A DNA stretch of 64,000 nt from Streptomyces gossypii (GTDB taxonomy: Bacteria; Actinomycetota; Actinomycetes; Streptomycetales; Streptomycetaceae). Under the pieces are notes generated by a model. That model ran no database searches, had not been told where the DNA came from, and saw only the letters and a list, made by a program, of their open reading frames with translations. Below are positions 47,580 to 63,360 of the stretch, one piece after another (the stretch's first letter is position 1; every line of letters begins with the position of its first letter). The stretch lies in assembly GCF_025165795.1 (NCBI RefSeq), contig NZ_JAJAGO010000001.1:186001-250000 (forward strand), written 5' to 3'. The position numbers and the translations under genes are program-made.

Positions 47580-48788
47580 CTACAGCCCCGTCGCCTTGCG
47601 CAGCGCGTCGACGCGGTCGGTGCGCTCCCAGGTGAAGTCGGGAAGGGCACGGCCGAAGTGGCCGTACGCCGCCGTCTGGGCGTAGATCGGGCGCAGCAGG
47701 TCGAGGTCGCGGATGATCGCGGCCGGGCGGAGGTCGAAGACCTCGGCGATGGCCTGCTCGATCCTGTCGACGTCGGTGGTGGCCGTGCCGAAGGTCTCGA
47801 CGAACAGGCCCACCGGCTCGGCCTTCCCGATCGCGTACGCCACCTGCACCTCGCAGCGTGACGCCAGGCCCGCGGCCACGACGTTCTTGGCGACCCAGCG
47901 CATTGCGTATGCGGCGCTGCGGTCGACCTTGGAGGGGTCCTTGCCGGAGAACGCGCCGCCGCCATGGCGGGCCATTCCCCCGTAGGTGTCAATGATGATC
48001 TTGCGGCCGGTCAGGCCCGCGTCACCCATCGGGCCGCCGATCTCGAACCGGCCGGTCGGGTTCACCAGCAGCCGGTACCCGTCGGTGTCCAGCTTGATGC
48101 CGGCCTCGAGCAGGGCCTGCAGCTCGGGCTCGACGACGAACTCCCGGATGTCCGGGGCCAGCAGCGAGTCGAGGTCGATGTCGGCGGCGTGCTGGGAGGA
48201 GACCACCACGGTGTCCAGGCGGACGGCCTTGTGACCGTCGTATTCGATGGTCACCTGAGTCTTGCCGTCAGGCCGCAGGTAGGGGATCGTGCCGTTCTTG
48301 CGGACCGCCGACAGCCGCTCGGCCAGCCGGTGGGCCAGCGTGATCGGCAGCGGCATCAGCTCGGGGGTCTCGTCGCAGGCGTAACCGAACATCAGGCCCT
48401 GGTCGCCCGCGCCCTGCTTGTCGAGTTCGTCCTCATCGCCTTCGACACGCTTCTCGTACGCCGTGTCGACGCCTTGCGCGATGTCCGGGGACTGGGCACC
48501 GATGGACTCGGACACGCCGCAGGAGGCGCCGTCGAAGCCCTTCTTGGACGAGTCGTATCCGATGTCCAGGATCTTGTTGCGCACGATGGTCGAGATCGGC
48601 GCGTACGCCTTGGTGGTCACCTCTCCGGCGATATGCACGAGGCCGGTGGTGATCAGCGTCTCGACGGCGACCCGCGAGTGCGGGTCCTCCTTGAGAAGTG
48701 CGTCGAGGATCGTGTCGCTGACCTGGTCAGCGATCTTGTCAGGGTGGCCCTCGGTGACTGACTCCGAGGTGAACAGGCGGCGGGACAC
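47580..48788 (-). CDS. metK: S-adenosylmethionine synthetase
   Basis: A 402-residue enzyme making SAM from methionine and ATP. It begins at GTG 48788 ([18 protein letters not shown]) behind GGGAGCGAT. Signature segments are [12 protein letters not shown] and [16 protein letters not shown], with [13 protein letters not shown] near the N-terminus. Two hairpins follow the gene. Confidence 0.96.
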   Translation of the reverse strand: MSRRLFTSESVTEGHPDKIADQVSDTILDALLKEDPHSRVAVETLITTGLVHIAGEVTTKAYAPISTIVRNKILDIGYDSSKKGFDGASCGVSESIGAQSPDIAQGVDTAYEKRVEGDEDELDKQGAGDQGLMFGYACDETPELMPLPITLAHRLAERLSAVRKNGTIPYLRPDGKTQVTIEYDGHKAVRLDTVVVSSQHAADIDLDSLLAPDIREFVVEPELQALLEAGIKLDTDGYRLLVNPTGRFEIGGPMGDAGLTGRKIIIDTYGGMARHGGGAFSGKDPSKVDRSAAYAMRWVAKNVVAAGLASRCEVQVAYAIGKAEPVGLFVETFGTATTDVDRIEQAIAEVFDLRPAAIIRDLDLLRPIYAQTAAYGHFGRALPDFTWERTDRVDALRKATGL

Positions 48789-49025
48789 ATCGCTCCCTGG
48801 GGTTGCAGCGGCTGCTGGCTGGAACATGGCGGACCGGTCGGAGGCTGCGCCCGAGCACGGTCCGCGGCCAGTTTATCCATCTCCGCCTGCATCCAATCAT
48901 GACGCAGGGAACTGCGACACGACCGTGAGCTGCGTGACCGGTTTCCGTACGACTTTCAGTGACCCTCTAAATCACTGGATAGCGGGTGATATCGGGGGCG
49001 CACGGATGAGCGCGGAAGCGGTGTC

Positions 49026-50258
49026 TCAGTCGCTGTGCGGGAGCTGTCGGAAACGCTGCTGGACCAAGTCCCAGACGGTGTCCGCGAGCGCCTCCTTCGG
49101 GCCGTACGGAACGGGGGTCTCGCTGCCGTCCGCGCCGAGTACCAGGGCCTCGTTCTCCTCCGAACCGAAGGTCTTCCGCTCCCCCACCTCGTTGACGACA
49201 AGCAGGTCACAGCCCTTGCGGGCGAGCTTGGCACGCCCGTTGGCGAGCACGTCGTCGGTCTCTGCGGCGAAGCCGACCACCACCTGCCCGCCCTTTGCCC
49301 GGCCGGTCGAGAGTTCGGCCAGGATGTCCGGGTTGCGGACGAGAGTGATCGGCTGCGGTTCCTGGCCGTCCTGCTTCTTGATCTTCCCCGCCAGATAGAC
49401 GGAGGGGCGAAAATCAGCCACGGCGGCGGCCATCACCACCGCGTCCGCCTGGGGGGCGGCCCGCAGCATCGCCTCGCGCAACTGCACCGCGGTGCCGACG
49501 GGCACCACGTCCACCCCGGCGGGGTCGGGCAGAGCCGCGTTCGCGGCGACGAGGGTGACCCTGGCCCCGCGGGCGGCGGCCGTACGGGCGAGGGCGTAGC
49601 CCTGTTTGCCCGAGGAACGGTTGCCCAGATACCGCACCGGGTCCAGCGGCTCGCGAGTGCCGCCCGCGCTGACCAGGACATGGCGCCCCGCGAGATCGGC
49701 CTGCGGCATCGCCGCCGCGCCCCGGGCCAGCACCCGGCGGCTCAGCGCGAAGATCTCACCAGGGTCCGGAAGGCGGCCCTTGCCGGTGTCCACGCCCGTG
49801 AGACGGCCGACGGCGGGTTCGATGACGAGGCAGCCCCGGCGGCGCAGTGTGGCGACGTTCTCGCGGGTGGCCGGGTGCTCCCACATCTCGGTGTGCATCG
49901 CAGGTGCGAAGAGGACAGGACAGCGTGCGGTGAGCAGCGTATTGGTCAGCAGGTCGTCCGCTAGTCCGTGCGCGGCCTTCGCGAGCAGGTCGGCGGTCGC
50001 CGGGGCGACCACGACCAGGTCCGCTTCCTGTCCGATCCGGACATGCGGGACCTCGTGGACACTCTCCCAGACCCGGGTGCTGACGGGCTGCCCGGAGAGC
50101 GCCGACCAGGTGGCCTCACCGACGAAGTGGAGCGCGGACTCGGTGGGGACCACACGTACGTCGTGGCCGGACTCCACAAAGCGGCGCAGCAGCTCGCACG
50201 CCTTGTACGCGGCGATGCCACCGCTCACCCCCAGCACGACCCTGACCCGGTCTTCCAT
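49026..50258 (-). CDS. coaBC: Bifunctional phosphopantothenoylcysteine decarboxylase / synthetase
   Basis: A 410-residue flavoprotein (Dfp) for two coenzyme A steps. The CoaC domain spans about 1-185, with the catalytic His segment LHFVGEATWSALSG and PAMHTEMW. The CoaB domain from about 190 has SAGGTREPLDPVRYLGNRSSG, which binds CTP/phosphopantothenate, and AAVADFRP. ATG 50258 is chosen. It lies between rpoZ and metK, the normal order in Streptomyces. Confidence 0.94.
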   Translation of the reverse strand: MEDRVRVVLGVSGGIAAYKACELLRRFVESGHDVRVVPTESALHFVGEATWSALSGQPVSTRVWESVHEVPHVRIGQEADLVVVAPATADLLAKAAHGLADDLLTNTLLTARCPVLFAPAMHTEMWEHPATRENVATLRRRGCLVIEPAVGRLTGVDTGKGRLPDPGEIFALSRRVLARGAAAMPQADLAGRHVLVSAGGTREPLDPVRYLGNRSSGKQGYALARTAAARGARVTLVAANAALPDPAGVDVVPVGTAVQLREAMLRAAPQADAVVMAAAVADFRPSVYLAGKIKKQDGQEPQPITLVRNPDILAELSTGRAKGGQVVVGFAAETDDVLANGRAKLARKGCDLLVVNEVGERKTFGSEENEALVLGADGSETPVPYGPKEALADTVWDLVQQRFRQLPHSD

Positions 50259-50378
50259 CGCTCGACTCTCCCCTGGTGCCGCCCCTGCCCGTTTGCGGGC
50301 CCTGCCGTCCATGACACACCACGGGCCCGGCAGTCGCGCTGCCGGGCCCGTCGTTCACCGCTGTGGTGTCCGTGGGTA

Positions 50379-50651
50379 CTACTGCGGCGGGGCCTCGATG
50401 GCTTCGGAGGTCAGCAGACCCGCGTTGATCTCACGGAGCGAGATGGAGAGCGGCTTCTCGTGGACGTGAGTGTCCACAAGCGGGCCGACGTACTCCAGCA
50501 GACCCTCGCCGAGCTGCGAGTAGTACGCGTTGATCTGGCGCGCCCGCTTGGCGGCGTAGATCACCAGGCTGTACTTCGAGTCGGTGGCTTCGAGCAGCTC
50601 ATCAATCGGAGGGTTGATGATGCCCTCGGGTGTCGTGATGGAAGAGGACAC
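50379..50651 (-). CDS. rpoZ: RNA polymerase omega subunit
   Basis: A 90-residue protein beginning at GTG 50651 ([10 protein letters not shown]), as in other streptomycetes; an ATG 24 bases upstream is in frame. The core segment [20 protein letters not shown] is diagnostic. Omega helps assemble beta' and the core enzyme. Confidence 0.94.
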   Translation of the reverse strand: MSSSITTPEGIINPPIDELLEATDSKYSLVIYAAKRARQINAYYSQLGEGLLEYVGPLVDTHVHEKPLSISLREINAGLLTSEAIEAPPQ

Positions 50652-50699
50652 GCTCTGCCTTCCGGAGGTGGACAAGTGTGATCAGGCTGCCGCGGACTT

Positions 50700-51299
50700 C
50701 TAGTCGTCAGCCCGCATCAAGGCTAGCAGCTCCGCGCTGACCTCCCCGACCGAGGTGTTCACCAGGGTGACGTCGAACTCGGGCTCGGCGGCGAGCTCCG
50801 TGCGGGCGGCAGTCAGGCGTCGCTCGATCACCTCGGGCGCCTCGGTGCCGCGGCCGGTGAGGCGCCGCACCAGTTCGTCCCAGCTGGGCGGGGCGAGGAA
50901 GACGAGCAGCGCGTCCGGCATGGACTCGCGGACGAGCCGCGCGCCCTGGAGGTCGATCTCCAGGAGCACCTGCCCGCCCGCCTCCAGCCGCTCCGTCACG
51001 GCCTTCCGGGGTGTGCCGTAGCGGTTTCCCGCGAACTCGGCCCACTCCAGCAGCTCGCCGTTGGCGATCAGCTTGTCGAACTCCTCGTTGTCCATGAAGA
51101 AGTAGTGCACGCCGTGCCGCTCGCCGGGCCTCGGTCTGCGGGTGGTGGCGGACACCGAGAGCCAGACCTCGGGATGCTCCTTGCGCAAATGCGCAACGAC
51201 CGTGCTCTTACCGACCCCTGAGGGGCCGGAGAGCACGGTCAGCCGCGTGCGTCCTTCCGGGGGGACGGGGGTTGCCCCCTGGGAGACAGCAGTAGTCAT
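50700..51299 (-). CDS. gmk: Guanylate kinase
   Basis: A 199-residue enzyme phosphorylating GMP to GDP. The P-loop is [11 protein letters not shown] near 22-33, the GMP-binding segment [13 protein letters not shown] follows, and YFFMDNEEF completes the family pattern. It sits between the IHF gene and rpoZ. Confidence 0.95.
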   Translation of the reverse strand: MTTAVSQGATPVPPEGRTRLTVLSGPSGVGKSTVVAHLRKEHPEVWLSVSATTRRPRPGERHGVHYFFMDNEEFDKLIANGELLEWAEFAGNRYGTPRKAVTERLEAGGQVLLEIDLQGARLVRESMPDALLVFLAPPSWDELVRRLTGRGTEAPEVIERRLTAARTELAAEPEFDVTLVNTSVGEVSAELLALMRADD

Positions 51300-51337
51300 G
51301 AAGCGATTATCCAGGTTTCTGGCAGTGCTCGGGACCG

Positions 51338-51661
51338 TCAGGCCGAGGCGCCGCCGAACTCGCGCTCCAGGGCAGCGATCTGATTGGAGCCGAGCCCACG
51401 CACCCGGCGGCTCTCGGAGATGCCGAGCCGCTCCATGATCTGCTTGGCGCGGACCTTGCCCACGCCGGGCAGCGATTCGAGAAGGGCGGAGACCTTCATC
51501 TTGCCGATGACGTCGTTCTCCTGGCCCTGCTTGATGACCTCGTGCAGGGATGCGCCGGAGTGCTTCAGTCGATTCTTGACCTCGGCGCGCTCCCGGCGAG
51601 CCGCGGCGGCCTTCTCGAGCGCGGCTGCGCGCTGTTCAGGGGTAAGGGGCGGAAGAGCCAC
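51338..51661 (-). CDS. Integration host factor, actinobacterial type (sIHF)
   Basis: A 107-residue nucleoid protein of the actinobacterial mIHF/sIHF family, unrelated to the HU-like IHF of proteobacteria. The helix-two-turn-helix part reads [20 protein letters not shown], preceded by a basic N-terminal helix ([20 protein letters not shown]). In Streptomyces it binds DNA broadly and affects topology, antibiotic production and sporulation. Upstream is 230 bp of non-coding DNA. Confidence 0.93.
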   Translation of the reverse strand: MALPPLTPEQRAAALEKAAAARRERAEVKNRLKHSGASLHEVIKQGQENDVIGKMKVSALLESLPGVGKVRAKQIMERLGISESRRVRGLGSNQIAALEREFGGASA

Positions 51662-51894
51662 GCCTACGTCACCTCGGATGTCGAACTGGTCGGATATGGA
51701 TCGTGAGGAACCTAGTAGCCCCGCACCTGCGGAGCAACGAACAACGCGCAGGGCGCGGTGCTCTCGTCGGAGACTAGCGGTCTACAGGCTCTGAGTCAGC
51801 GAGAACAGCGGAAAAGTCCTGGTCAGACTCGATCGACCCGGACATATCAGGACAATACTCGCGAGTACGAGACGCCCTGCCCCTCTTATCCACC

Positions 51895-52755
51895 TCAGGA
51901 CACCTGCCCGAGTGCCTCGCCGAGCTCGTCCGCCTGCCGCCGCGCCGCCTCCCGCAGGCCCGCGACCGTAGGTCCGTACCGCAGGACACCGCGGCTCACG
52001 CTCGGCACCACCTGCCCCACGGCGCCGCCGAACACGCGGCGCAGATCCGCGGCACCCGCACCCTGCGCGCCGATGCCCGGGGCCAGCAGCGGGCCGTTGA
52101 CGGCGAGATCCGCGCCGGCCTCCGCGAGCGTCGCACCGACCACCGCGCCGAAGGAGCCGAGCGGCTCCTCGCCCGCGTTCTCCGTCCGGAGACGGTCGAG
52201 CAGCACCTGTGCCACCTGCCGTCCGTCGTCCGTGACAGCGCGTTGCACCTCGGCCCCCTCCGGATTGGAGGTGAGCGCGAGGACGAAGAGACCGGAACCC
52301 GAAATCCGCGCCGCGTCCAGCGCCGGCCGCAGCGACCCGAAGCCCAGGAAGGGGCTGACGGTCACCGCGTCCGAGAACAGCGGACTGCCCTTGGTGAGGT
52401 AGGCATCCGCATAGGCGGTCATCGTCGAGCCGATGTCACCGCGCTTCGCGTCCATCAGCACCAGCGCGCCCGCGTCGCGGGAGTGCGCCACGGTCTTCTC
52501 CAGGGCGGCGATGCCGCGCGAGCCGAAGCGCTCGAAGAAGGCGGACTGGGGCTTGAGCACGGCGACCCGGTCGGCCAGCGCCTCCACCACCGTACGGCAG
52601 AACCGCACCAGGCCGTCCACGTCGTCGTTGAGGCCCCAGTCGGCCAGCAGCGCGGGGTGCGGGTCGATGCCGACGCACAGCGGCCCCCGCGTGTCCATCG
52701 CCTGCCGCAGCCGGGCTCCGAAGGCGAACGGTGCGAGGTGTTCTTCCTGGCTCAT
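51895..52755 (-). CDS. pyrF: Orotidine 5'-phosphate decarboxylase, type 2
   Basis: A 286-residue enzyme for the last UMP step. The active-site motif is DAKRGDIGSTMTAYA and the N-terminus holds LCVGIDPHPALLADW; this is the longer actinobacterial type. It overlaps pyrD by four bases and is the last gene of the pyr operon. Confidence 0.94.
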   Translation of the reverse strand: MSQEEHLAPFAFGARLRQAMDTRGPLCVGIDPHPALLADWGLNDDVDGLVRFCRTVVEALADRVAVLKPQSAFFERFGSRGIAALEKTVAHSRDAGALVLMDAKRGDIGSTMTAYADAYLTKGSPLFSDAVTVSPFLGFGSLRPALDAARISGSGLFVLALTSNPEGAEVQRAVTDDGRQVAQVLLDRLRTENAGEEPLGSFGAVVGATLAEAGADLAVNGPLLAPGIGAQGAGAADLRRVFGGAVGQVVPSVSRGVLRYGPTVAGLREAARRQADELGEALGQVS

Positions 52756-53965
52756 GCGCGGGCCTCCTGGCCATCGGCTCCGGTGGCTCCGGACTGGTCT
52801 GATCCGAACTGGTCTGATCCAGGCTGGCCCGCTCCGGCCGGACCGGCTTCGGCCCCGACCGCCTCGGCGAGCGTGGTGTACGGGCTGCTCCGCAGGCGGG
52901 CGGCGAGCCCCTTGTGCATGGCGCGGCACCACAGCGGGCCCTCGTAGATGAAGGCGCTGTAGCCCTGTACGAGCGTCGCGCCCGCCAGGATGCGCTGCCA
53001 GGCGTCCTCGGCGTCGCCGATGCCGCCGACGCCCACCAGCGTGACCCGGCCGCCCACGCGCCCGTACAGCCGCCGCAGCACCTCGAGGGAGCGCTCCGTG
53101 AGCGGGGCGCCCGAGAGGCCGCCGGTCTCCCCCGTCAGCTCCGGGCCGGAGACCAGGCCGAGGCTTTCGCGGGCGAGGGTGGTGTTGGTGGCGATGATGC
53201 CGTCGAGTCCGAGTTCCACCGCGAGGTCGGCGACCGCGTCGATGTCCGCGTCCGCGAGATCCGGTGCGATCTTGACGAGCAGCGGCACCTGGTGCCCGGG
53301 GACGGCGCGGTCCGCCGCATCCCGTACGGAACGCAGCAGCGGTCGCAGCACCCCGACGGCCTGGAGGTCACGCAGCCCGGGGGTGTTGGGCGAGGAGACG
53401 TTGACGACGAGGTAGTCGGCGTACGGGGCGAGCCGCTCGGCCGAGGTGACGTAGTCGGCGATGGCTCCGTCCTCGGCCACCGCCTTCGTCTTGCCGATGT
53501 TGACGCCGACCGTCGCCCGGAAGGCGGGCCCCCCATGAGTCCGGCGGCGGGCCGCGAGCCGGTCGGCGACGGCGGCGGAGCCCTCGTTGTTGAAGCCCAT
53601 GCGGTTGATCAGCGCGCGGTCCGGCGTCAGCCGGAAGAGCCGTTGGCGGGGGTTGCCGCTCTGGCCCTGGGCGGTGACGGTGCCGACCTCCACGTGGTCG
53701 AAGCCGAGCATCGCCATGCCGTCCACGGCGGTGGCGTTCTTGTCGAAGCCCGCCGCGAGACCGAACGGCCCGTGCATCCGCAGGCCCAGTGCCTCCGTCC
53801 GCAGCTCCCGGTAGCGGGGCGCGAGGACGGCCGCCACGAAGGTGCGCAGCACCGGGATCCGGGCGACCGCCCGGATGAGGGAGACGGCGAGATGGTGGGC
53901 GCGCTCGGGGTCGAGCCGCCGCAGGATCACCCGGAAGAGGTAGCTGTACACGGTTGCCGGCCGCC

Positions 53966-53969
<4 letters not shown>
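52752..53969 (-). CDS. pyrD: Quinone-dependent dihydroorotate dehydrogenase (class 2)
   Basis: A 405-residue FMN enzyme. An N-terminal helical segment ([20 protein letters not shown]) is the membrane-associating part of class 2. FMN/substrate motifs: [25 protein letters not shown], and [11 protein letters not shown] with its catalytic Ser region. The last 50 residues are an extension with [10 protein letters not shown] repeats encoded by two 13-base direct repeats. Start and stop both overlap neighbours by four bases. Confidence 0.93.
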
Positions 53970-57278
<3,309 letters not shown>

Positions 57279-57286
<8 letters not shown>

Positions 57287-58475
57287 GCTGGCCCTCCCGG
57301 AGCGGATCGTGGTGCGGGCGACCGTCGCGCATGAGGGCGACGAAGCGGTCGAACAGATAGGCGGCGTCGTGGGGACCGGCGGCGGCCTCGGGGTGGTACT
57401 GGACGCTGAAGGCCGGCCGGTCGAGCAGCCGCAGCCCTTCGACGACGTTGTCGTTCAGGCAGACGTGCGAGACCTCGGCCCGGCCGTACGGGGTCTCACT
57501 CACGGTGTCCAGCGGCGCGTCGACGGCGAAGCCGTGGTTGTGCGCCGTGATCTCCACCTTGCCCGTGGCGCGGTCCTGAACCGGCTGGTTGATGCCGCGG
57601 TGGCCGTACTTCAGCTTGAAGGTGCCGAACCCGAGGGCGCGGCCGAGGATCTGGTTCCCGAAGCAGATGCCGAACAGCGGTGTGCCGCGTTCCAGCACGC
57701 CGCGCATGAGGGCGACGGGGTGTTCGGCGGTGGCGGGGTCGCCGGGGCCGTTGGAGAAGAACACACCGTCCGGACGGACCGCGTACACGTCCTCCAGGGT
57801 GGCTCGCGCGGGCAGGACGTGCACCTCGATGCCGCGCTCGGCCATCCGGTGCGGGGTCATGCCCTTGATTCCGAGGTCGACGGCGGCGACGGTGAAACGC
57901 TTCTCCCCGACTGCCGGGACGACGTACGGCTCGGTGGTGGCCACCTCGCCGTACAGGTCCGCGCCCTGCATCCCCGGCGCTTCCCGCACCCGGGCCAGCA
58001 GGGCGGCGTCCCCTGCCGGCGCGCCGCCGTCGGCCGTGCCAAGAGCGGGGCCGGAGAAGATGCCGACGCGCATGGCGCCGCGGTCGCGCAGATGGCGGGT
58101 GAGCGCGCGGGTGTCGATGCCGCTGATGCCGACGACGCCCTGGTCCGCCAGTTCCTGGCCGAGGCCGCGGGTCGCTCGCCAGTTGGAGGAGAGGCGGGAG
58201 GGGTCGCGCACGACATAGCCGGCGACCCAGATCCGCGGCGACTCCGCGTCCTCGTCGTTCACCCCGGTGTTGCCGATGTGCGGCGAGGTCATGACCACCA
58301 CCTGGCGGTGGTAGGAGGGATCGGTCAGGGTCTCCTGGTAGCCGGTCATCCCGGTGTTGAAGACGGCCTCACCGAAGGTCTCGCCGACCGCCCCGTAGGC
58401 GTGGCCGTGGAAGACCCGCCCGTCCTCCAGTACGAGTGCTGCCGGAGCCCTGCGGGCTCCTGCGGAGGTCGTCAT
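57279..58475 (-). CDS. carA: Carbamoyl-phosphate synthase, small subunit
   Basis: A 398-residue glutaminase subunit. The class I amidotransferase triad is visible as Cys in [10 protein letters not shown], with His and Glu in [13 protein letters not shown] 58475 overlaps the stop of the PH-domain gene (ATGA), and the protein begins [19 protein letters not shown]. It feeds ammonia to CarB. Confidence 0.96.
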
Positions 58476-59083
58476 CGTGCACCTTCCTGATCGTGCGGGG
58501 CGGCGACGCCGGTGTCGCCGGCGAGTGTGCCGATCGCCTCCACCCAGGCGGTGTGATCGGCGGCTTGGTCGGAGCGGAAGCCGGAGTCGAGCTGACGGGT
58601 GCCGTGCTCCCAGGTGATCACCAGCAGGCCGCCCTCGGTCAGGACCTTGCCCGCGATGCCCTTGTCCAGACGGGCGCCGCGCAGTTGCCCGGCCGGGACG
58701 AAGAAGTCCTCGGTGCCCGGACGTACGACCTCCAGGCCGTCGTCGGTGAGGGTCAGCTCGACCCGGCTGCGGACGCCCAGGCCGTGCGCGACGACCCTGT
58801 CGAGCCACTGCCCGGCGGTGGTGGAGCCGTGGTAGCGGCCGGTCATACTCAGCCGGACCGCGCCGGGCGCGGGCGCCTCGGCGGGCAGGCCGGGCAGCTC
58901 GGGCAGATCGCTCTGGAGGGTGCCGCGCCACTTCCAGCCCTGGCGCATCAGCCAGTACAGGAGGGCGACGAAGAGCACCAGGGCTATCACCCAGCTGATC
59001 CGGGCGGCCCAGTCGGTGACCTCCTGGGACTTCTTCTCCGCGGCCAGCGGGTGTTGCGCGGCCAGCTTGATGAGGTGATTCAC
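58472..59083 (-). CDS. PH-domain-like membrane protein inside the pyr operon
   Basis: A 203-residue protein with one membrane helix ([18 protein letters not shown]) near residues 29-46 and a soluble PH-like domain from about 75 to 195. It overlaps both pyrC (GTGA) and carA (ATGA), so it is translated with the pathway enzymes. Similar genes sit at this place in other actinobacteria. A role in pyrimidine synthesis is suggested only by position. Confidence 0.7.
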   Translation of the reverse strand: MNHLIKLAAQHPLAAEKKSQEVTDWAARISWVIALVLFVALLYWLMRQGWKWRGTLQSDLPELPGLPAEAPAPGAVRLSMTGRYHGSTTAGQWLDRVVAHGLGVRSRVELTLTDDGLEVVRPGTEDFFVPAGQLRGARLDKGIAGKVLTEGGLLVITWEHGTRQLDSGFRSDQAADHTAWVEAIGTLAGDTGVAAPHDQEGAR

Positions 59084-60384
59084 GTCAGTTTCCCGTCCAC
59101 GACCGTCGCCGATCCCCGCAGGAAGGTGTGGGTGACGCGTCCCGGCAGCTCACGGCCCGCGTAGGGGGTGTTGCGGCTGCGGGAGACGAAGCCCGCGGGG
59201 TCCACCTCTCCACGGTATGCGGGGTCGACCAGAGTGAGGTTGGCGGGCTCACCGGCTGAGACGGGGCGGCCGTGGCCCGCGAGCCGGCCGATGGCTGCGG
59301 GGCGCGCGGACATCCGGTCGGCGACCTGGGACCAGTCCAGCAGCCCGGTGTCGACCATGGTGTGCTGGACGACGGACAGCGCCGTCTCCAGGCCCACCAT
59401 GCCCATGGCGGCCGCGCCCCACTCGCAGTCCTTGTCCTCGTGCGGGTGCGGAGCGTGGTCGGTAGCCACACAGTCGATGGTGCCGTCCGCGAGGGCTTCG
59501 CGCAGTGCGAGCACGTCCGCCTCGGTGCGCAGCGGCGGATTCACCTTGTAGACGGGGTCGTAGGTGCGCACCAGTTCGTCGGTGAGCAGCAGGTGGTGCG
59601 GGGTGACCTCGGCGGTGACGCGCCAGCCCTTGGACTTGGCCCAGCGGACGATCTCCACGGAGCCCGCCGTGGAGAGGTGGCAGATGTGCACGCGGGAGCC
59701 CACATGGGCGGCGAGCAGGACGTCGCGGGAGATCACCGACTCCTCGGCGACGGCGGGCCAGCCGCCGAGGCCGAGCTCGGCGGAGACGATGCCCTCGTTC
59801 ATCTGGGCGCCCTCGGTGAGCCGGGGCTCCTGGGCGTGCTGGGCGATGACGCCGTCGAACGCCTTCACGTACTCCAGCGCCCGGCGCATGATCACGGCAT
59901 CGTCGACGCACTTGCCGTCGTCGGAGAAGACCCGGACGGCGGCGGCCGACTCGTGCATGGCGCCGAGCTCCGCGAGCTGCCTGCCCGCCAGCCCGACGGT
60001 GACGGCCCCGACGGGCTGGACGTCGCAGTAGCCGGACTCGCGGCCGAGCCGCCAGACCTGTTCGACGACACCGGCGGTGTCGGCGACCGGGAACGTGTTG
60101 GCCATGGCGTGCACGGCGGTGAAGCCGCCGCGTGCGGCGGCGCGGGTACCGGTGAGGACCGTCTCGGAGTCCTCCCGGCCCGGCTCGCGCAGATGGGTGT
60201 GGAGGTCGACCAGGCCGGGAAGCAGGATCAGGCCGTCCGCGTCGATCACCTGGGCACCGGCGTCATCCGGCCGGCTGCCGGTGCTGGTGCTGCCGCCGAC
60301 GGAGGCGATGGTCTCGCCGTCGATCAGCACGTCCCGGGGTGCGCCGCCGAGGATCTGCGCACCGCGGATCAGAGTTCTGCTCAT
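59080..60384 (-). CDS. pyrC: Dihydroorotase
   Basis: A 434-residue zinc amidohydrolase closing carbamoyl-aspartate to dihydroorotate. Metal ligands lie in [10 protein letters not shown] and in ATDHAPH near the C-terminal third. It follows pyrB with ATGA overlap. Confidence 0.95.
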   Translation of the reverse strand: MSRTLIRGAQILGGAPRDVLIDGETIASVGGSTSTGSRPDDAGAQVIDADGLILLPGLVDLHTHLREPGREDSETVLTGTRAAARGGFTAVHAMANTFPVADTAGVVEQVWRLGRESGYCDVQPVGAVTVGLAGRQLAELGAMHESAAAVRVFSDDGKCVDDAVIMRRALEYVKAFDGVIAQHAQEPRLTEGAQMNEGIVSAELGLGGWPAVAEESVISRDVLLAAHVGSRVHICHLSTAGSVEIVRWAKSKGWRVTAEVTPHHLLLTDELVRTYDPVYKVNPPLRTEADVLALREALADGTIDCVATDHAPHPHEDKDCEWGAAAMGMVGLETALSVVQHTMVDTGLLDWSQVADRMSARPAAIGRLAGHGRPVSAGEPANLTLVDPAYRGEVDPAGFVSRSRNTPYAGRELPGRVTHTFLRGSATVVDGKLT

Positions 60385-61397
60385 CGGTCGTTCTCCTCAG
60401 TACGGGGCGTGTCGGGGCGGGGGCTGACGGCGGGCTCGCTGCCGCCCAGCAGCAGGTAGAGCGCGGCCATCCGGATGCTGACGCCGTTGGTCACCTGCTC
60501 GACGGCGGTGCAGCGCGGCGAGTCGGCGACCTCGGCGGTGATCTCCATGCCGCGGTTCATCGGTCCCGGGTGCATCACCAGGGCGTGCGCGGGCATCCGG
60601 GACATCCGCTCGCCGTCCAGTCCATAGCGGCGGGCGTACTCGCGCTCGGTCGGGAAGAAGGCGTCCTTCATCCGCTCGCGCTGCACGCGCAGCATCATGA
60701 CCGCGTCGGATTTGGCGAGGACGGAGTCCAGGTCGTAGGTGACCTCGCACGGCCAGCTCCCCACCCCGACGGGCACCAGCGTGGGCGGGGCGACGAGGGT
60801 GACCTCGGCACCGAGGGTGCTCAGCAGGTGCACGTTGGAGCGGGCCACCCGGCTGTGCAGGATGTCGCCGACGATCGTGATGTGCCGCCCGGACAGATCC
60901 CGGCCGGTACCGCCGCCGGGGCTGCCGGAGCCGCCGCCGGAGCCGGTGAAGCGGCGGCGCATGGTGAAGGCGTCGAGCAGCGCCTGGGTGGGGTGCTCGT
61001 GTGTGCCGTCGCCCGCGTTGAGCACCGAGCCGCCGATCCAGCCCGAGGTGGCCAGCCGGTGCGGGGCGCCCGAGTCGGGGTGCCGGATGACGACGGCGTC
61101 GGCCCCCATCGCCTCCAGCGTGAGCGCGGTGTCCTTGAGTGACTCGCCCTTGGAGACGGAGGAGCCCTTGGCGGAGAAGTTGATGACGTCCGCGGAGAGC
61201 CGCTTCGCCGCCGCCTCGAAGGAGATCCTGGTACGGGTGGAGTCCTCGTAGAACAGGTTCACGACGGTACGGCCCCGCAGGGTCGGCAGCTTCTTGATCG
61301 GCCGGTCGGCGACCCGGGCCATCTCCTCGGCGGTGTCGAGGATGAGGACGGCGTCGTCCCGGGTCAGGTCGGCGGCCGAGATGAGGTGACGCTTCAT
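60381..61397 (-). CDS. pyrB: Aspartate carbamoyltransferase catalytic chain
   Basis: A 338-residue enzyme. The carbamoyl-phosphate motif is [18 protein letters not shown], with [12 protein letters not shown] and [11 protein letters not shown] further on. Between the HPTQ segment and [15 protein letters not shown] strand there is a Gly/Ser-rich insertion ([20 protein letters not shown]) that lengthens a surface loop. ATG 61397 has GTGAGG upstream. No regulatory chain gene is present. Confidence 0.95.
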   Translation of the reverse strand: MKRHLISAADLTRDDAVLILDTAEEMARVADRPIKKLPTLRGRTVVNLFYEDSTRTRISFEAAAKRLSADVINFSAKGSSVSKGESLKDTALTLEAMGADAVVIRHPDSGAPHRLATSGWIGGSVLNAGDGTHEHPTQALLDAFTMRRRFTGSGGGSGSPGGGTGRDLSGRHITIVGDILHSRVARSNVHLLSTLGAEVTLVAPPTLVPVGVGSWPCEVTYDLDSVLAKSDAVMMLRVQRERMKDAFFPTEREYARRYGLDGERMSRMPAHALVMHPGPMNRGMEITAEVADSPRCTAVEQVTNGVSIRMAALYLLLGGSEPAVSPRPDTPRTEENDR

Positions 61398-61545
61398 CTG
61401 ATGCCTCACGTGGGTGGTGGAGGGGCTTTGCATGCGGCCCCGGCCAGGCCGGAGGGAGGCATGCCGGGGTGTGCCGGGCAGGCGCGGAGAGCTACGGACG
61501 CGGCCGGGCGTACGGACGCTCCGCCGCTCCCGCCCACGCCAGGTG

Positions 61546-62884
<1,339 letters not shown>

Positions 62885-62891
62885 CGCGACG

Positions 62892-62918
62892 GGTCCGGGA
62901 CGCATGGCGTCCCGGACC
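62892..62918. terminator. Bidirectional terminator between bldD and nusB
   Basis: GGTCCGGGACGC and GCGTCCCGGACC pair perfectly over 12 bp around ATG, in the 48-base gap between convergent genes. Confidence 0.83.
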
Positions 62919-62932
62919 TCGCTCGCTACCGG

Positions 62933-63358
62933 TCAGCGCCGCAGGCTCGGCTTGAGTTCCTTCAGCCGACCGAGCAGGCCGTTGATGAAGGCAGGCGAGT
63001 CGTCCGTGGAGAACTCCCTGGCGAGTTGCACGGCCTCGTCGAGCACCACGGCGTCGGGGATGTCGTCCGCCCAGATCAGTTCGTAGGCGCCGAGCCGCAG
63101 AATGCTGCGGTCCACGACCGGCATCCGGTCGAGCGTCCAGCCCACCGCATAGGTGGCGAGCAACTCGTCGATGCGGTCCGTGTGCTCCGCGTACCCCTCG
63201 ACGAGATCCATCGTGTACTCACCGACCGGCGGTTGCCGATCGTCTGTTCTCGCATGCCGGATCCAGTCGGCGAGGACGTCAGTCACGGTGCTGCCGCGCT
63301 GATCGGCCTCGAACAGGATCTGGAAGGCGCGCTTCCGCGCCTTGCTGCGGGCGGCCAC
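62933..63358 (-). CDS. nusB: Transcription antitermination factor NusB
   Basis: A 141-residue all-helical protein. The N-terminal ARSKARKRAFQILFEADQRG and the C-terminal region LRLGAYELIWADDIP, then VVLDEAVQLAREF, are diagnostic. NusB with NusE binds boxA RNA for rRNA antitermination. Its start lies two bases after the efp stop, so the two are co-transcribed. Confidence 0.95.
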   Translation of the reverse strand: MAARSKARKRAFQILFEADQRGSTVTDVLADWIRHARTDDRQPPVGEYTMDLVEGYAEHTDRIDELLATYAVGWTLDRMPVVDRSILRLGAYELIWADDIPDAVVLDEAVQLAREFSTDDSPAFINGLLGRLKELKPSLRR

Positions 63359-63360
63359 GG

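Noticed and set aside
47580..48788. SAM riboswitch controlling metK
   Set aside because: The 237 bases upstream of metK show none of the conserved SAM aptamer segments that I can recognise.
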